Assembly: GCA_009746045.1 (NCBI GenBank)
Contig: RPFO01000448.1
Location: 4,204,419-4,268,418 of the forward strand
Origin: Mesostigma viride
Lineage: Eukaryota > Streptophyta > Mesostigmatophyceae > Mesostigmatales > Mesostigmataceae
Direction of reading: 5' to 3'
DNA length: 64,000 nt
The translations under genes were made by a program, and so were the position numbers. Below are positions 17,701 to 32,700 of this stretch, in pieces; within the stretch, counting starts at the first letter, position 1; every line of letters begins with the position of its first letter. The notes under the pieces are model-generated. The model was not told the DNA's origin, did no database searches, and saw only the letters and a program-made list of their open reading frames with translations.

Positions 17701-20700
17701 GAGTGATGAATGGTGGCAGTGAGTGATGAATGGTAGCATTGAGTGATGAATGGTGGCAGTGAGTGACGAATGGTGGCAGTGAGTGATGAATGGTGGCAGT
17801 GAGTGATGAATGGTGGCAGTGAGTGATGAATGGTAGCATTGAGTGATGAATGGTGGCAGCGAGTGGTGAATGGTAGCAGTGAGTGATGAATGGTAGCAGT
17901 GAGTGTTGAATGGTAGCAGTAGTGATGAATGGTAGCAGTGAGTGATGAATGGTAGCAGTGAGTGATGAATGGTGGCAGTAGTGATGAATGGTGGCAGTGA
18001 GTGATGAATGGTGGCAGCGAGTGGTGAATGGTAGCAGTGAGTGATGAATGGTGGCAGTGAGTGATGAATTGTAGCATTGAGTGAAGAATGGTGGCAGAGG
18101 GTGATGAATGGTGGCAGTGAATGATGAATGGTGGCAGTGAGTGATGAATGGTGGCAGTGGTTGATGAATGGTAGCTGTGAGTGATGAATGGTGGCAGCGA
18201 GTGGTGAATGGTAGCAGTGAGTGATGAATGGTGGCAGTGAGTGATGAATGGTGGCAGTGAGTGATGAATGGTGGCAGTGAGTGATGAATGGTAGCAGTGA
18301 GTGATGGATGGTAGCAGTAAGTGATGAATGGTAGCAGTGAGTGAAGAATGGTGGCAGTGGGTGATGAATGGTGGCAGTGAGTGATGAATGGTGGCAGTGA
18401 GTGATGAATGGTGGCAGTGAGTGATGAATGGTAGCAGTGAGTGATGAATGGTGGCAGTGAGTGATGAATGGTAGCAGTAGTGATGAATGGTAGCAGTGAG
18501 TGATGAATGGTGGCAGTGAGTGATGAATGGTGGCAGTAGTGATGAATGGTGGCAGTGAGTGATGAATGGTGGCAGTGAGTGATGAATGGTGGCAGTGAGT
18601 GATGAATGGTGGCAGTGAGTGGTGAATGGTAGCAGTGAGTGATGAATGGTGGCAGTGAGTGATGAATGGTAGCAGTGAGTGAAGAATGGTGGCAGTGAGT
18701 GATGAATGGTGGCAGTGAGTGATGAATGGTGGCAGTAGTGATGAATGGTGGCAGTGGTGATGAATGGTAGCAGTGAGTGATGAATGGTGGCAGTAGTGAT
18801 GAATGGTGGCAGTGAGTGATGAATGGTGGCAGTGAGTGATGAATGGTGGCAGTAGTGATGAATGGTGGCAGTGAGTGATGAATGGTAGCAGTGAGTGATG
18901 AATGGTGGCAGTAGTGATGAATGGTGGCAGTGAGTGATGAATGGTGGCAGTGAGTGATGAATGGTGGCAGTGAGTGATGAATGGTGGCAGTGAGTGATGA
19001 ATGGTGGCAGTGAGTGATGAATGGTAGCAGTGAGTGATGAATGGTGGCAGCGAGTGATGAATGGTAGCAGTGAGTGATGAATGGTGGCAGTGAGTGATGA
19101 ATGGTGGCAGTGAGTGATGAATGGTGGCAGTGAGTGATGAATGGTGGCAGTGAGTGATGAATGGTGGCAGTGAGTGATGAATGGTGGCAGTGAGTGATGA
19201 ATGGTGGCAGTGAGTGATGAATGGTGGCAGTAGTGATGAATGGTGGCAGTGAGTGATGAATGGTGGCAGTGAGTGATGAATGGTAGCAGTAGTGATGAAT
19301 GGTAGCAGTGAGTGATGAATGGTGGCAGTGAGTGATGAATGGTGGCAGTGAGTGATGAATGGTAGCAGTGAGTGATGAATGGTGGCAGTGAGTGATGAAT
19401 GGTAGCAGTGAGTGATGAATGGTGGCAGTAGTGATGAATGGTAGCAGTGAGTGATGAATGGTGGCAGCGAGTGATGAATGGTGGCAGTGAGTGATGAATG
19501 GTAGCAGCGAGTGATGAATGGTAGCAGTAGTGATGAATGGTGGCAGCGAGTGATGAATGGTGGCAGTGAGTGATGAATGGTAGCAGTGAGTGATGAATGG
19601 TAGCAGTAGTGATGAATGGTAGCAGTAGTGATGAATGGTAGCAGTGAGTGATGAATGGTGGCAGTGAGTGATGAATGGTGGCAGTGGTGATGAATGGTGG
19701 CAGTGAGTGATGAATGGTGGCAGTAGTGATGAATGGTGGCAGTGAGTGATGAATGGTGGCAGTGAGTGATGAATGGTAGCAGTAGTGATGAATGGTAGCA
19801 GTGAGTGATGAATGGTGGCAGTGAGTGATGAATGGTGGCAGTGAGTGATGAATGGTAGCAGTGAGTGATGAATGGTGGCAGTGAGTGATGAATGGTAGCA
19901 GTGAGTGATGAATGGTGGCAGTGAGTGATGAATGGTAGCAGTGAGTGACGAATGGTAGCAGTGAGTGATGAATGGTAGCAGTGAGTGATGAATGGTGGCA
20001 GTGAGTGATGAATGGTAGCAGTGAGTGATGAATGGTAGCAGTGAGTGATGAATGGTGGCAGTAGTGATGAATGGTGGCAGTGAGTGATGAATGGTAGCAG
20101 TGAGTGATGAATGGTGGCAGTGAGTGATGAATGGTAGCAGTGAGTGATGAATGGTAGCAGTGAGTGATGAATGGTAGCAGTGAGTGATGAATGGTGGCAG
20201 TGGGCGATGAATGGTGGCAGTAAGTGATGAATGGTAGCAGTGAGTGATGAATGGTGGCAGTAGTGATGAATGGTAGCAGTGAGTGATGAATGGTGGCAGT
20301 GAGTGATGAATGGTGGCAGTGGCGATGAATGGTAGCAGTGAGTGATGAATGGTGGCAGTGAGTGATGAATGGTGGCAGTGAGTGATGAATGGTAGCAGTA
20401 GTGATGAATGGTGGCAGTGAGTGATGAATGGTAGCAGTGAGTGATGAATGGTGGCAGTGAGTGATGAATGGTGGCAGTGAGTGATGAATGGTGGCAGTGG
20501 GTGATGAATGGTGGCAGTGAGTGATGAATGGTGGCAGTAGTGATGAATGGTGGCAGTGAGTGATGAATGGTGGCAGTGAGTGATGAATGGTAGCAGTAAG
20601 TGATGAATGGTAGCAGTGAGTGATGAATGGTGGCAGTGAGTGATGAATGGTGGCAGTGAGTGATGAATGGTAGCAGCGAGTGATGAATGGTGGCAGTGAG

Positions 20701-23700
20701 TGATGAATGGTAGCAGCGAGTGATGAATGGTAGCAGTAGTGTTGAATGGTAGCAGTGAGTGATGAATGGTGGCAGCGAGTGATGAATGGTGGCAGTGAGT
20801 GATGAATGGTAGCAGCGAGTGATGAATGGTAGCAGTAGTGATGAATGGTGGCAGTGAGTGATGAATGGTGGCAGTGAGTGATGAATGGTAGCAGTGAGTG
20901 ATGAATGGTAGCAGTAGTGATGAATGGTAGCAGTAGTGATGGATGGTAGCAGTGGGTGATGAATGGTGGCAGTGAGTGATGAATGGTGGCAGTGGGTGAT
21001 GAATGGTGGCAGTGAGTGATGAATGGTGGCAGTAGTGATGAATGGTGGCAGTGAGTGATGAATGGTGGCAGTGAGTGATGAATGGTAGCAGTAAGTGATG
21101 AATGGTAGCAGTGAGTGATGAATGGTGGCAGTGAGTGATGAATGGTGGCAGTGAGTGATGAATGGTAGCAGTGAGTGATGAATGGTGGCAGTGAGTGATG
21201 AATGGTAGCAGCGAGTGATGAATGGTGGCAGTGAGTGATGAATGGTAGCAGTGAGTGATGAATGGTAGCAGTGAGTGATGAATGGTAGCAGTGAGTGATG
21301 AATGGTGGCAGTGAGTGATGAATGGTAGCAGCGAGTGATGAATGGTGGCAGCGAGTGATGAATGGTGGCAGCGAGTGATGAATGGTGGCAGTGAGTGATG
21401 AATGGTAGCAGTGAGTGATGAATGGTGGCAGTGAGTGATGAATGGTAGCAGTGAGTGATGAATGGTAGCAGTGAGTGATGAATGGTAGCAGTGAGTGATG
21501 AATGGTGGCAGTGGGCGATGAATGGTGGCAGTAGTGATGAATGGTAGCAGTGAGTGATGAATGGTGGCAGTAGTGATGAATGGTAGCAGTGAGTGATGAA
21601 TGGTGGCAGTGAGTGATGAATGGTGGCAGTGGGATGAATGGTAGCAGTGAGTGATGAATGGTGGCAGTGGGCGATGAATGGTGGCAGTGAGTGATGAATG
21701 GTAGCAGTAGTGATGAATGGTGGCAGTGAGTGATGAATGGTAGCAGTGAGTGATGAATGGTGGCAGTGGGTGATGAATGGTGGCAGTGAGTGATGAATGG
21801 TGGCAGTAGTGATGAATGGTGGCAGTGAGTGATGAATGGTGGCAGTGAGTGATGAATGGTAGCAGTAAGTGATGAATGGTAGCAGTGAGTGATGAATGGT
21901 GGCAGTGAGTGATGAATGGTGGCAGTGAGTGATGAATGGTAGCAGCGAGTGATGAATGGTGGCAGTGAGTGATGAATGGTAGCAGCGAGTGATGAATGGT
22001 AGCAGTAGTGATGAATGGTGGCAGCGAGTGATGAATGGTGGCAGTGGGTGATGAATGGTAGCAGTGAGTGATGAATGGTAGCAGTAGTGATGAATGGTAG
22101 CAGTAGTGATGGATGGTAGCAGTGAGTGATGAATGGTAGCATGAGCAGCGAGTGACAAATGGTAGCAAGGGCAGTGACGAATGGTAGCACGAGCAGTGAC
22201 GAATGGTAGCAGCGAGTGATGAATGGTGGCAGCGAGTGGTGAATGGTGGCAGTGAGTGATGAATGGTTGCAGTGAGTGATGAATGGTCGATGAATGGTAG
22301 CAGTGGTGACGAATGGTAGCAGTGAGTGACGAATGGTGGCAGTGAGTGATGAATGGTGGCAGTGGGTGATGAATGGTCGCAGTGGGCGGGGAATGGTAGC
22401 AGCGAGTGATGAATGGTGGCAGTGAGTGATGAATGGTGGCAGTGAGTGATGAATGGTGGCAGTGAGTGATGAATGGTGGCAGTGAGTGATGAATGGTAGC
22501 AGTGGGTGATGAATGGTGGCAGTGAGTGATGAATGGTGGCAGTGAGTGATGAATTGTAGCATTGAGTGATGAATGGTGGCAGTGAGTGATGAATGGTGGC
22601 AGTGAGTGATGAATGGTAGCAGCAAGTGATGAATGGTGGCAGTGAGTGATGAATGGTGGCAGTGAGTGATGAATGGTGGCAGTGGGTGATGAATGGTGGC
22701 AGTGAGTGATGAACGGTGGCAGTGAGTGATGAATGGTAGCAGCGAGTGATGAATGGTAGCTGTGAGTGATGAATGGGGAAAGTAGTGATGAATGGTAGCA
22801 GTGAGTGCTGAATGGTGGCAGTAGTGATGAATGGTGGCAGTGAGTGATGAATGGTGGCAGTGAGTGATGAATGGTCGCACTGGGCGAGGAATGGTAGCAG
22901 CGAGTGATGAATGGTGGCAGTAGTGATGAATGGTGGCAGTGAGTGATGAATGGTCCATGAATGGTAGCAGTGGTGACGAATGGTAGCAGTGAGTGACGAA
23001 TGGTGGCAGCGAGTGATGAATGGTGGCAGTGAGCGATGAATGGTAGCAGTGAGTGAAGAATGGTAGCATTGAGTGATGAATTGTAGCATTGAGTGAAGAA
23101 TGGTGGCAGTGAGTGATGAATTATAGCATTGAGTGATGAATGGTAGCAGTGAGTGATGAATGGTAGCAGTGAGTGAAGAATGGTGGCAGTGAGTGATGAA
23201 TGGTAGCAGTGAGTGATGAATGTTAGCAGTGAGTGATGAATGGTGGCAGTGAGTGACGAATGGTGGCAGTGAGTGATGAATGGTGGCAGTGAGTGATGAA
23301 TGGTGGCAGTGAGTGATGAATGGTAGCATTGAGTGATGAATGGTGGCAGCGAGTGGTGAATGGTAGCAGTGAGTGATGAATGGTAGCATTGAGTGATGAA
23401 TGGTAGCAGTAGTGATGAATGGTAGCAGTGAGTGAAGAATGGTGGCAGTGAGTGATGAATGGTGGCAGCGAGTGATGAATGGTGGCAGTGAGTGATGAAT
23501 GGTGGCAGCGAGTGGTGAATGGTAGCAGTGAGTGATGAATGGTTGCAGTGAGTGATGAATGGTCGATGAATGGTAGCAGTGAGTGATGAATGGTAGCATG
23601 GTGATGAATGGTGGCAGTGAGTGATGAATGGTGGCAGTGAGTGATGAATGGTAGCAGTGAGTGATGAATGGTGGCAGTGAGTGATGAATTGTAGCATTGA

Positions 23701-26700
23701 GTGAAGAATGGTGGCAGAGGGTGATGAATGGTGGCAGTGAATGATGAATGGTGGCAGTGAGTGATGAATGGTGGCAGTGAGTGATGAATTGTAGCATTGA
23801 GTGAAGAATGGTGGCAGAGGGTGATGAATGGTGGCAGTGAATGATGAATGGTTGCAGTGAGTGATGAATGGTGGCAGTGAGTGATGAATGGTGGCAGTGA
23901 GTGATGAATGGTAGCAGTGAGTGATGAATGGTGGCAGTGAGTGTTGAATGGTAGCAGTAGTGATGAATGGTAGCAGTGAGTGATGAATGGGGGCAGTGAG
24001 TGATGAATGGTGGCAGTAGTGATGAATGGTGGCAGTGAGTGATGAATGGTGGCAGCGAGTGGTGAATGGTAGCAGTGAGTGATGAATGGTGGCAGTGAGT
24101 GATGAATTGTAGCATTGAGTGAAGAATGGTGGCAGAGGGTGATGAATGGTGGCAGTGAATGATGAATGGTGGCAGTGAGTGATGAATGGTGGCAGTGGTT
24201 GATGAATGGTAGCTGTGAGTGATGAATGGTGGCAGCGAGTGGTGAATGGTAGCAGTGAGTGATGAATGGTGGCAGTGAGTGATGAATGGTGGCAGTGAGT
24301 GATGAATGGTGGCAGTGAGTGATGAATGGTAGCAGTGAGTGATGAATGGTGGCAGTGAGTGATGAATGGTGGCAGTAGTGATGAATGGTGGCAGTGAGTG
24401 ATGAATGGTGGCAGTGAGTGATGAATGGTGGCAGTAGTGATGAATGGTGGCAGTGAGTGATGAATGGTGGCAGTGAGTGATGAATGGTGGCAGTAGTGAT
24501 GAATGGTGGCAGTGAGTGATGAATGATGGCAGTGAGTGATGAATGGTGGCAGTAGTGATGAATGGTGGCAGTGAGTGATGAATGGTGGCAGTGAGTGATG
24601 AATGGTGGCAGTGAGTGATGAATGGTAGCATTGAGTGATGAATGGTGGCAGTGAGTGACGAATGGTGGCAGTGAGTGATGAATGGTGGCAGTGAGTGATG
24701 AATGGTGGCAGTGAGTGATGAATGGTAGCATTGAGTGATGAATGGTGGCAGCGAGTGGTGAATGGTAGCAGTGAGTGATGAATGGTAGCAGTGAGTGTTG
24801 AATGGTAGCAGTAGTGATGAATGGTAGCAGTGAGTGATGAATGGTAGCAGTGAGTGATGAATGGTGGCAGTAGTGATGAATGGTGGCAGTGAGTGATGAA
24901 TGGTGGCAGCGAGTGGTGAATGGTAGCAGTGAGTGATGAATGGTGGCAGTGAGTGATGAATTGTAGCATTGAGTGAAGAATGGTGGCAGAGGGTGATGAA
25001 TGGTGGCAGTGAATGATGAATGGTGGCAGTGAGTGATGAATGGTGGCAGTGGTTGATGAATGGTAGCTGTGAGTGATGAATGGTGGCAGCGAGTGGTGAA
25101 TGGTAGCAGTGAGTGATGAATGGTGGCAGTGAGTGATGAATGGTGGCAGTGAGTGATGAATGGTGGCAGTGAGTGATGAATGGTAGCAGTAGTGATGGAT
25201 GGTAGCAGTAAGTGATGAATGGTAGCATTGAGTGAAGAATGGTGGCAGAGGGTGATGAATGGTGGCAGTGAATGATGAATGGTGGCAGTGAGTGATGAAT
25301 GGTGGCAGTGAGTGATGAATGGTAGCATTGAGTGATGAATGGTGGCAGCGAGTGGTGAATGGTAGCAGTGAGTGATGAATGGTAGCAGTGAGTGTTGAAT
25401 GGTAGCAGTAGTGATGAATGGTAGCAGTGAGTGATGAATGGGGGCAGTGAGTGATGAATGGTGGCAGTAGTGATGAATGGTGGCAGTGAGTGATGAATGG
25501 TGGCAGCGAGTGGTGAATGGTAGCAGTGAGTGATGAATGGTGGCAGTGAGTGATGAATTGTAGCATTGAGTGAAGAATGGTGGCAGAGGGTGATGAATGG
25601 TGGCAGTGAATGATGAATGGTGGCAGTGAGTGATGAATGGTGGCAGTGGTTGATGAATGGTAGCTGTGAGTGATGAATGGTGGCAGCGAGTGGTGAATGG
25701 TAGCAGTGAGTGATGAATGGTGGCAGTGAGTGATGAATGGTGGCAGTGAGTGATGAATGGTGGCAGTGAGTGATGAATGGTAGCAATAGTGATGGATGGT
25801 AGCAGTAAGTGATGAATGGTAGCATTGAGTGAAGAATGGTGGCAGAGGGTGATGAATGGTGGCAGTGAATGATGAATGGTGGCAGTGAGTGATGAATGGT
25901 GGCAGTGGTTGATGAATGGTAGCTGTGAGTGATGAATGGTGGCAGCGAGTGGTGAATGGTAGCAGTGAGTGATGAATGGTGGCAGTGAGTGATGAATGGT
26001 GGCAGTGAGTGATGAATGGTGGCAGTGAGTGATGAATGGTCGATTAATGGTAGCAGTGGTGACGAATTGTAGCATTGAGTGATGAATGGTAGCAGTGAGT
26101 GATGAATGGTGGCAGTGAGTGATGAATGGTGGCAGTAGTGATGAATGGTGGCAGTAGTGATGAATGGTAGCAGTAGTGATGGATGGTAGCAGTAAGTGAT
26201 GAATGGTAGCAGTGAGTGATGAATGGTAGCAGTGAGTGATGAATGGTAGCAGTGAGTGATGAATGGTGGCAGTGGGTGATGAATGGTAGCAGTGAGTGAT
26301 GAATGGTGGCAGTGAGTGATGAATGGTGGCAGTAGTGATGAATGGTGGCAGTGAGTGATGAATGGTGGCAGTGAGTGATGAATTGTAGCATTGAGTGAAG
26401 AATGGTGGCAGAGGGTGATGAATGGTGGCAGTGAATGATGAATGGTGGCAGTGAGTGATGAATGGTGGCAGTGGTTGATGAATGGTAGCTGTGAGTGATG
26501 AATGGTGGCAGCGAGTGGTGAATGGTAGCAGTGAGTGATGAATGGTGGCAGTGAGTGATGAATGGTGGCAGTGAGTGATGAATGGTGGCAGTGAGTGATG
26601 AATGGTAGCAGTAGTGATGGATGGTAGCAGTAAGTGATGAATGGTAGCATTGAGTGAAGAATGGTGGCAGAGGGTGATGAATGGTGGCAGTGAATGATGA

Positions 26701-29700
26701 ATGGTGGCAGTGAGTGATGAATGGTGGCAGTGGTTGATGAATGGTAGCTGTGAGTGATGAATGGTGGCAGCGAGTGGTGAATGGTAGCAGTGAGTGATGA
26801 ATGGTGGCAGTGAGTGATGAATGGTGGCAGTGAGTGATGAATGGTGGCAGTGAGTGATGAATGGTCGATTAATGGTAGCAGTGGTGACGAATTGTAGCAT
26901 TGAGTGATGAATGGTAGCAGTGAGTGATGAATGGTGGCAGTGAGTGATGAATGGTGGCAGTAGTGATGAATGGTGGCAGTAGTGATGAATGGTAGCAGTA
27001 GTGATGGATGGTAGCAGTAAGTGATGAATGGTAGCAGTGAGTGATGAATGGTAGCAGTGAGTGATGAATGGTAGCAGTGAGTGATGAATGGTGGCAGTGG
27101 GTGATGAATGGTAGCAGTGAGTGATGAATGGTGGCAGTGAGTGATGAATGGTGGCAGTAGTGATGAATGGTGGCAGTGAGTGATGAATGGTGGCAGTGAG
27201 TGATGAATGGTGGCAGTAGTGATGAATGGTGGCAGTGAGTGATGAATGATGGCAGTGAGTGATGAATGGTGGCAGTAGTGATGAATGGTGGCAGTGAGTG
27301 ATGAATGGTGGCAGTGAGTGATGAATGGTAGCATTGAGTGATGAATGGTGGCAGTGAGTGACGAATGGTAGCAGTGAGTGAGGAATGGTGGCAGTGGGCG
27401 ATGAATGGTAGCAGTGAGTGGTGAATGGTAGCAGTGAGTGATGAATGGTGGCAGTGAGTGATGAATGGTGGCAGTAGTGATGAATGGTGGCAGTGAGTGA
27501 TGAATGGTGGCAGTGAGTGATGAATGGTGGCAGTAGTGATGAATGGTGGCAGTGAGTGATGAATGGTGGCAGTGAGTGATGAATGGTGGCAGTAGTGATG
27601 AATGGTGGCAGTGAGTGATGAATGATGGCAGTGAGTGATGAATGGTGGCAGTAGTGATGAATGGTGGCAGTGAGTGATGAATGGTGGCAGTGAGTGATGA
27701 ATGGTGGCAGTGAGTGATGAATGGTAGCATTGAGTGATGAATGGTGGCAGTGAGTGACGAATGGTAGCAGTGAGTGATGAATGGTGGCAGTGGGTGATGA
27801 ATGGTAGCAGTGAGTGATGAATGGTGGCAGTGAGTGATGAATGGTGGCAGTAGTGATGAATGGTGGCAGTGAGTGATGAATGGTGGCAGTGAGTGATGAA
27901 TGGTGGCAGTGAGTGATGAATGGTGGCAGTGGGTGATGAATGGTGGCAGTGAGTGATGAATGGTGGCAGTAGTGATGAATGGTGGCAGTGAGTGATGAAT
28001 GGTGGCAGTGAGTGATGAATGGTAGCAGTAAGTGATGAATGGTAGCAGTGAGTGATGAATGGTGGCAGTGAGTGATGAATGGTGGCAGTGAGTGATGAAT
28101 GGTAGCAGCGAGTGATGAATGGTGGCAGTGAGTGATGAATGGTAGCAGCGAGTGATGAATGGTAGCAGTAGTGTTGAATGGTAGCAGTGAGTGATGAATG
28201 GTGGCAGCGAGTGATGAATGGTGGCAGTGAGTGATGAATGGTAGCAGCGAGTGATGAATGGTAGCAGTAGTGATGAATGGTGGCAGCGAGTGATGAATGG
28301 TGGCAGTGAGTGATGAATGGTAGCAGTGAGTGATGAATGGTAGCAGTAGTGATGAATGGTAGCAGTAGTGATGGATGGTAGCAGTGAGTGATGAATGGTA
28401 GCATGAGCAGCGAGTGACAAATGGTAGCAAGGGCAGTGACGAATGGTAGCACGAGCAGTGACGAATGGTAGCAGTGATGAATGGTGGCAGCGAGTGATGA
28501 ATGGTGGCAGTGAGTGATGAATGGTTGCAGTGAGTGATGAATGGTCGATGAATGGTAGCAGTGGTGACGAATGGTAGCAGTGAGTGACGAATGGTGGCAG
28601 TGAGTGATGAATGGTGGCAGTGGTGATGAATGGTCGCAGTGGGCGGGAATGGTAGCAGCGAGTGATGAATGGTGGCAGTGGGCGATGAATGGTGGCAGTG
28701 AGTGATGAATGGTGGCAGTGAGTGATGGATGGTGGCAGTGAGTGATGAATGGTGGCAGTGGGTGATGAATGGTGGCAGTGAGTGATGAATGGTGGCAGTG
28801 AGTGATGAATGGTGGCAGTGGGTGATGAATGGTAGCTGTGAGTGATGAATGGGGAAAGTAGTGATGAATGGTAGCAGTGAGTGCTGAATGGTGGCAGTAG
28901 TGATGAATGGTGGCAGTGAGTGATGAATGGTGGCAGTGAGTGATGAATGGTCGCACTGGGCGAGGAATGGTAGCAGCGAGTGATGAATGGTGGCAGTGGG
29001 TGATGAATGGTAGCAGTGAGTGATGAATGGTGGCAGTGAGTGATGAATGGTGGCAGTAGTGATGAATGGTGGCAGTGAGTGATGAATGGTGGCAGTGAGT
29101 GATGAATTGTAGCATTGAGTGAAGAATGGTGGCAGAGGGTGATGAATGGTGGCAGTGAATGATGAATGGTGGCAGTGAGTGATGAATGGTGGCAGTGGTT
29201 GATGAATGGTAGCTGTGAGTGATGAATGGTGGCAGCGAGTGGTGAATGGTAGCAGTGAGTGATGAATGGTGGCAGTGAGTGATGAATGGTGGCAGTGAGT
29301 GATGAATGGTGGCAGTGAGTGATGAATGGTAGCAGTAGTGATGGATGGTAGCAGTAAGTGATGAATGGTAGCATTGAGTGAAGAATGGTGGCAGAGGGTG
29401 ATGAATGGTGGCAGTGAATGATGAATGGTGGCAGTGAGTGATGAATGGTGGCAGTGGTTGATGAATGGTAGCTGTGAGTGATGAATGGTGGCAGCGAGTG
29501 GTGAATGGTAGCAGTGAGTGATGAATGGTGGCAGTGAGTGATGAATGGTGGCAGTGAGTGATGAATGGTGGCAGTGAGTGATGAATGGTCGATTAATGGT
29601 AGCAGTGGTGACGAATTGTAGCATTGAGTGATGAATGGTAGCAGTGAGTGATGAATGGTGGCAGTGAGTGATGAATGGTGGCAGTAGTGATGAATGGTGG

Positions 29701-32700
29701 CAGTAGTGATGAATGGTAGCAGTAGTGATGGATGGTAGCAGTAAGTGATGAATGGTAGCAGTGAGTGATGAATGGTAGCAGTGAGTGATGAATGGTAGCA
29801 GTGAGTGATGAATGGTGGCAGTGGGTGATGAATGGTAGCAGTGAGTGATGAATGGTGGCAGTGAGTGATGAATGGTGGCAGTAGTGATGAATGGTGGCAG
29901 TGAGTGATGAATGGTGGCAGTGAGTGATGAATGGTGGCAGTAGTGATGAATGGTGGCAGTGAGTGATGAATGATGGCAGTGAGTGATGAATGGTGGCAGT
30001 AGTGATGAATGGTGGCAGTGAGTGATGAATGGTGGCAGTGAGTGATGAATGGTAGCATTGAGTGATGAATGGTGGCAGTGAGTGACGAATGGTAGCAGTG
30101 AGTGAGGAATGGTGGCAGTGGCGATGAATGGTAGCAGTGAGTGGTGAATGGTAGCAGTGAGTGATGAATGGTGGCAGTGAGTGATGAATGGTGGCAGTAG
30201 TGATGAATGGTGGCAGTGAGTGATGAATGGTGGCAGTGAGTGATGAATGGTGGCAGTAGTGATGAATGGTGGCAGTGAGTGATGAATGGTGGCAGTGAGT
30301 GATGAATGGTGGCAGTAGTGATGAATGGTGGCAGTGAGTGATGAATGATGGCAGTGAGTGATGAATGGTGGCAGTAGTGATGAATGGTGGCAGTGAGTGA
30401 TGAATGGTGGCAGTGAGTGATGAATGGTGGCAGTGAGTGATGAATGGTAGCATTGAGTGATGAATGGTGGCAGTGAGTGACGAATGGTAGCAGTGAGTGA
30501 TGAATGGTGGCAGTGGGTGATGAATGGTAGCAGTGAGTGATGAATGGTGGCAGTGAGTGATGAATGGTGGCAGTAGTGATGAATGGTGGCAGTGAGTGAT
30601 GAATGGTGGCAGTGAGTGATGAATGGTGGCAGTGAGTGATGAATGGTGGCAGTGGGTGATGAATGGTGGCAGTGAGTGATGAATGGTGGCAGTAGTGATG
30701 AATGGTGGCAGTGAGTGATGAATGGTGGCAGTGAGTGATGAATGGTAGCAGTAAGTGATGAATGGTAGCAGTGAGTGATGAATGGTGGCAGTGAGTGATG
30801 AATGGTGGCAGTGAGTGATGAATGGTAGCAGCGAGTGATGAATGGTGGCAGTGAGTGATGAATGGTAGCAGCGAGTGATGAATGGTAGCAGTAGTGTTGA
30901 ATGGTAGCAGTGAGTGATGAATGGTGGCAGCGAGTGATGAATGGTGGCAGTGAATGATGAATGGTAGCAGCGAGTGATGAATGGTAGCAGTAGTGATGAA
31001 TGGTGGCAGCGAGTGATGAATGGTGGCAGTGAGTGATGAATGGTAGCAGTGAGTGATGAATGGTAGCAGTAGTGATGAATGGTAGCAGTAGTGATGGATG
31101 GTAGCAGTGAGTGATGAATGGTAGCATGAGCAGCGAGTGACAAATGGTAGCAAGGGCAGTGACGAATGGTAGCACGAGCAGTGACGAATGGTAGCAGCGA
31201 GTGATGAATGGTGGCAGCGAGTGGTGAATGGTGGCAGTGAGTGATGAATGGTTGCAGTGAGTGATGAATGGTCGATGAATGGTAGCAGTGGTGACGAATG
31301 GTAGCAGTGAGTGACGAATGGTGGCAGTGAGTGATGAATGGTGGCAGTGGGTGATGAATGGTCGCAGTGGGCGGGGAATGGTAGCAGCGAGTGATGAATG
31401 GTGGCAGTGGGCGATGAATGGTGGCAGTGAGTGATGAATGGTGGCAGTGAGTGATGGATGGTGGCAGTGAGTGATGAATGGTGGCAGTGGGTGATGAATG
31501 GTGGCAGTGAGTGATGAATGGTGGCAGTGAGTGATGAATGGTGGCAGTGGGTGATGAATGGTAGCTGTGAGTGATGAATGGGGAAAGTAGTGATGAATGG
31601 TAGCAGTGAGTGCTGAATGGTGGCAGTAGTGATGAATGGTGGCAGTGAGTGATGAATGGTGGCAGTGAGTGATGAATGGTCGCACTGGGCGAGGAATGGT
31701 AGCAGCGAGTGATGAATGGTGGCAGTAGTGATGAATGGTGGCAGTGAGTGATGAATGGTCCATGAATGGTAGCAGTGGTGACGAATGGTAGCAGTGAGTG
31801 ACGAATGGTGGCAGCGAGTGATGAATGGTGGCAGTGAGCGATGAATGGTAGCAGTGAGTGAAGAATGGTAGCATTGAGTGATGAATTGTAGCATTGAGTG
31901 AAGAATGGTGGCAGTGAGTGATGAATGGTAGCATTGAGTGATGAATGGTAGCAGTGAGTGATGAATGGTAGCAGTGAGTGAAGAATGGTGGCAGTGAGTG
32001 ATGAATGGTAGCAGTGAGTGATGAATGTTAGCAGTGAGTGATGAATGGTGGCAGTGAGTGACGAATGGTGGCAGTGAGTGATGAATGGTGGCAGTGAGTG
32101 ATGAATGGTGGCAGTGAGTGATGAATGGTAGCATTGAGTGATGAATGGTGGCAGCGAGTGGTGAATGGTAGCAGTGAGTGATGAATGGTAGCATTGAGTG
32201 ATGAATGGTAGCAGTAGTGATGAATGGTAGTAGTGAGTGATGAATGGTGGCAGTAGTGATGAATGGTGGCAGCGAGTGATGAATGGTGGCAGTGAGTGAT
32301 GAATGGTAGCAGTGAGTGATGAATGGTAGCAGTGGTGATGAATGGTGGCAGTGAGTGATGAATGGTGGCAGTGAGTGATGAATGGTAGCAGTGAGTGAAG
32401 AATGGTGGCAGTGAGTGATGAATGGTAGCAGTGAGTGATGAATGTTAGCAGTGAGTGACGAATGGTGGCAGTGAGTGATGAATGGTGGCAGTGAGTGATG
32501 AATGGTGGCAGTGAGTGATGAATGGTAGCATTGAGTGATGAATGGTGGCAGCGAGTGGTGAATGGTAGCAGTGAGTGATGAATGGTAGCAGTGAGTGTTG
32601 AATGGTAGCAGTAGTGATGAATGGTAGCAGTGAGTGATGAATGGGGGCAGTGAGTGATGAAATGTAGCAGTAAGTGATGAATGGTGGCAGTGAGTGATGA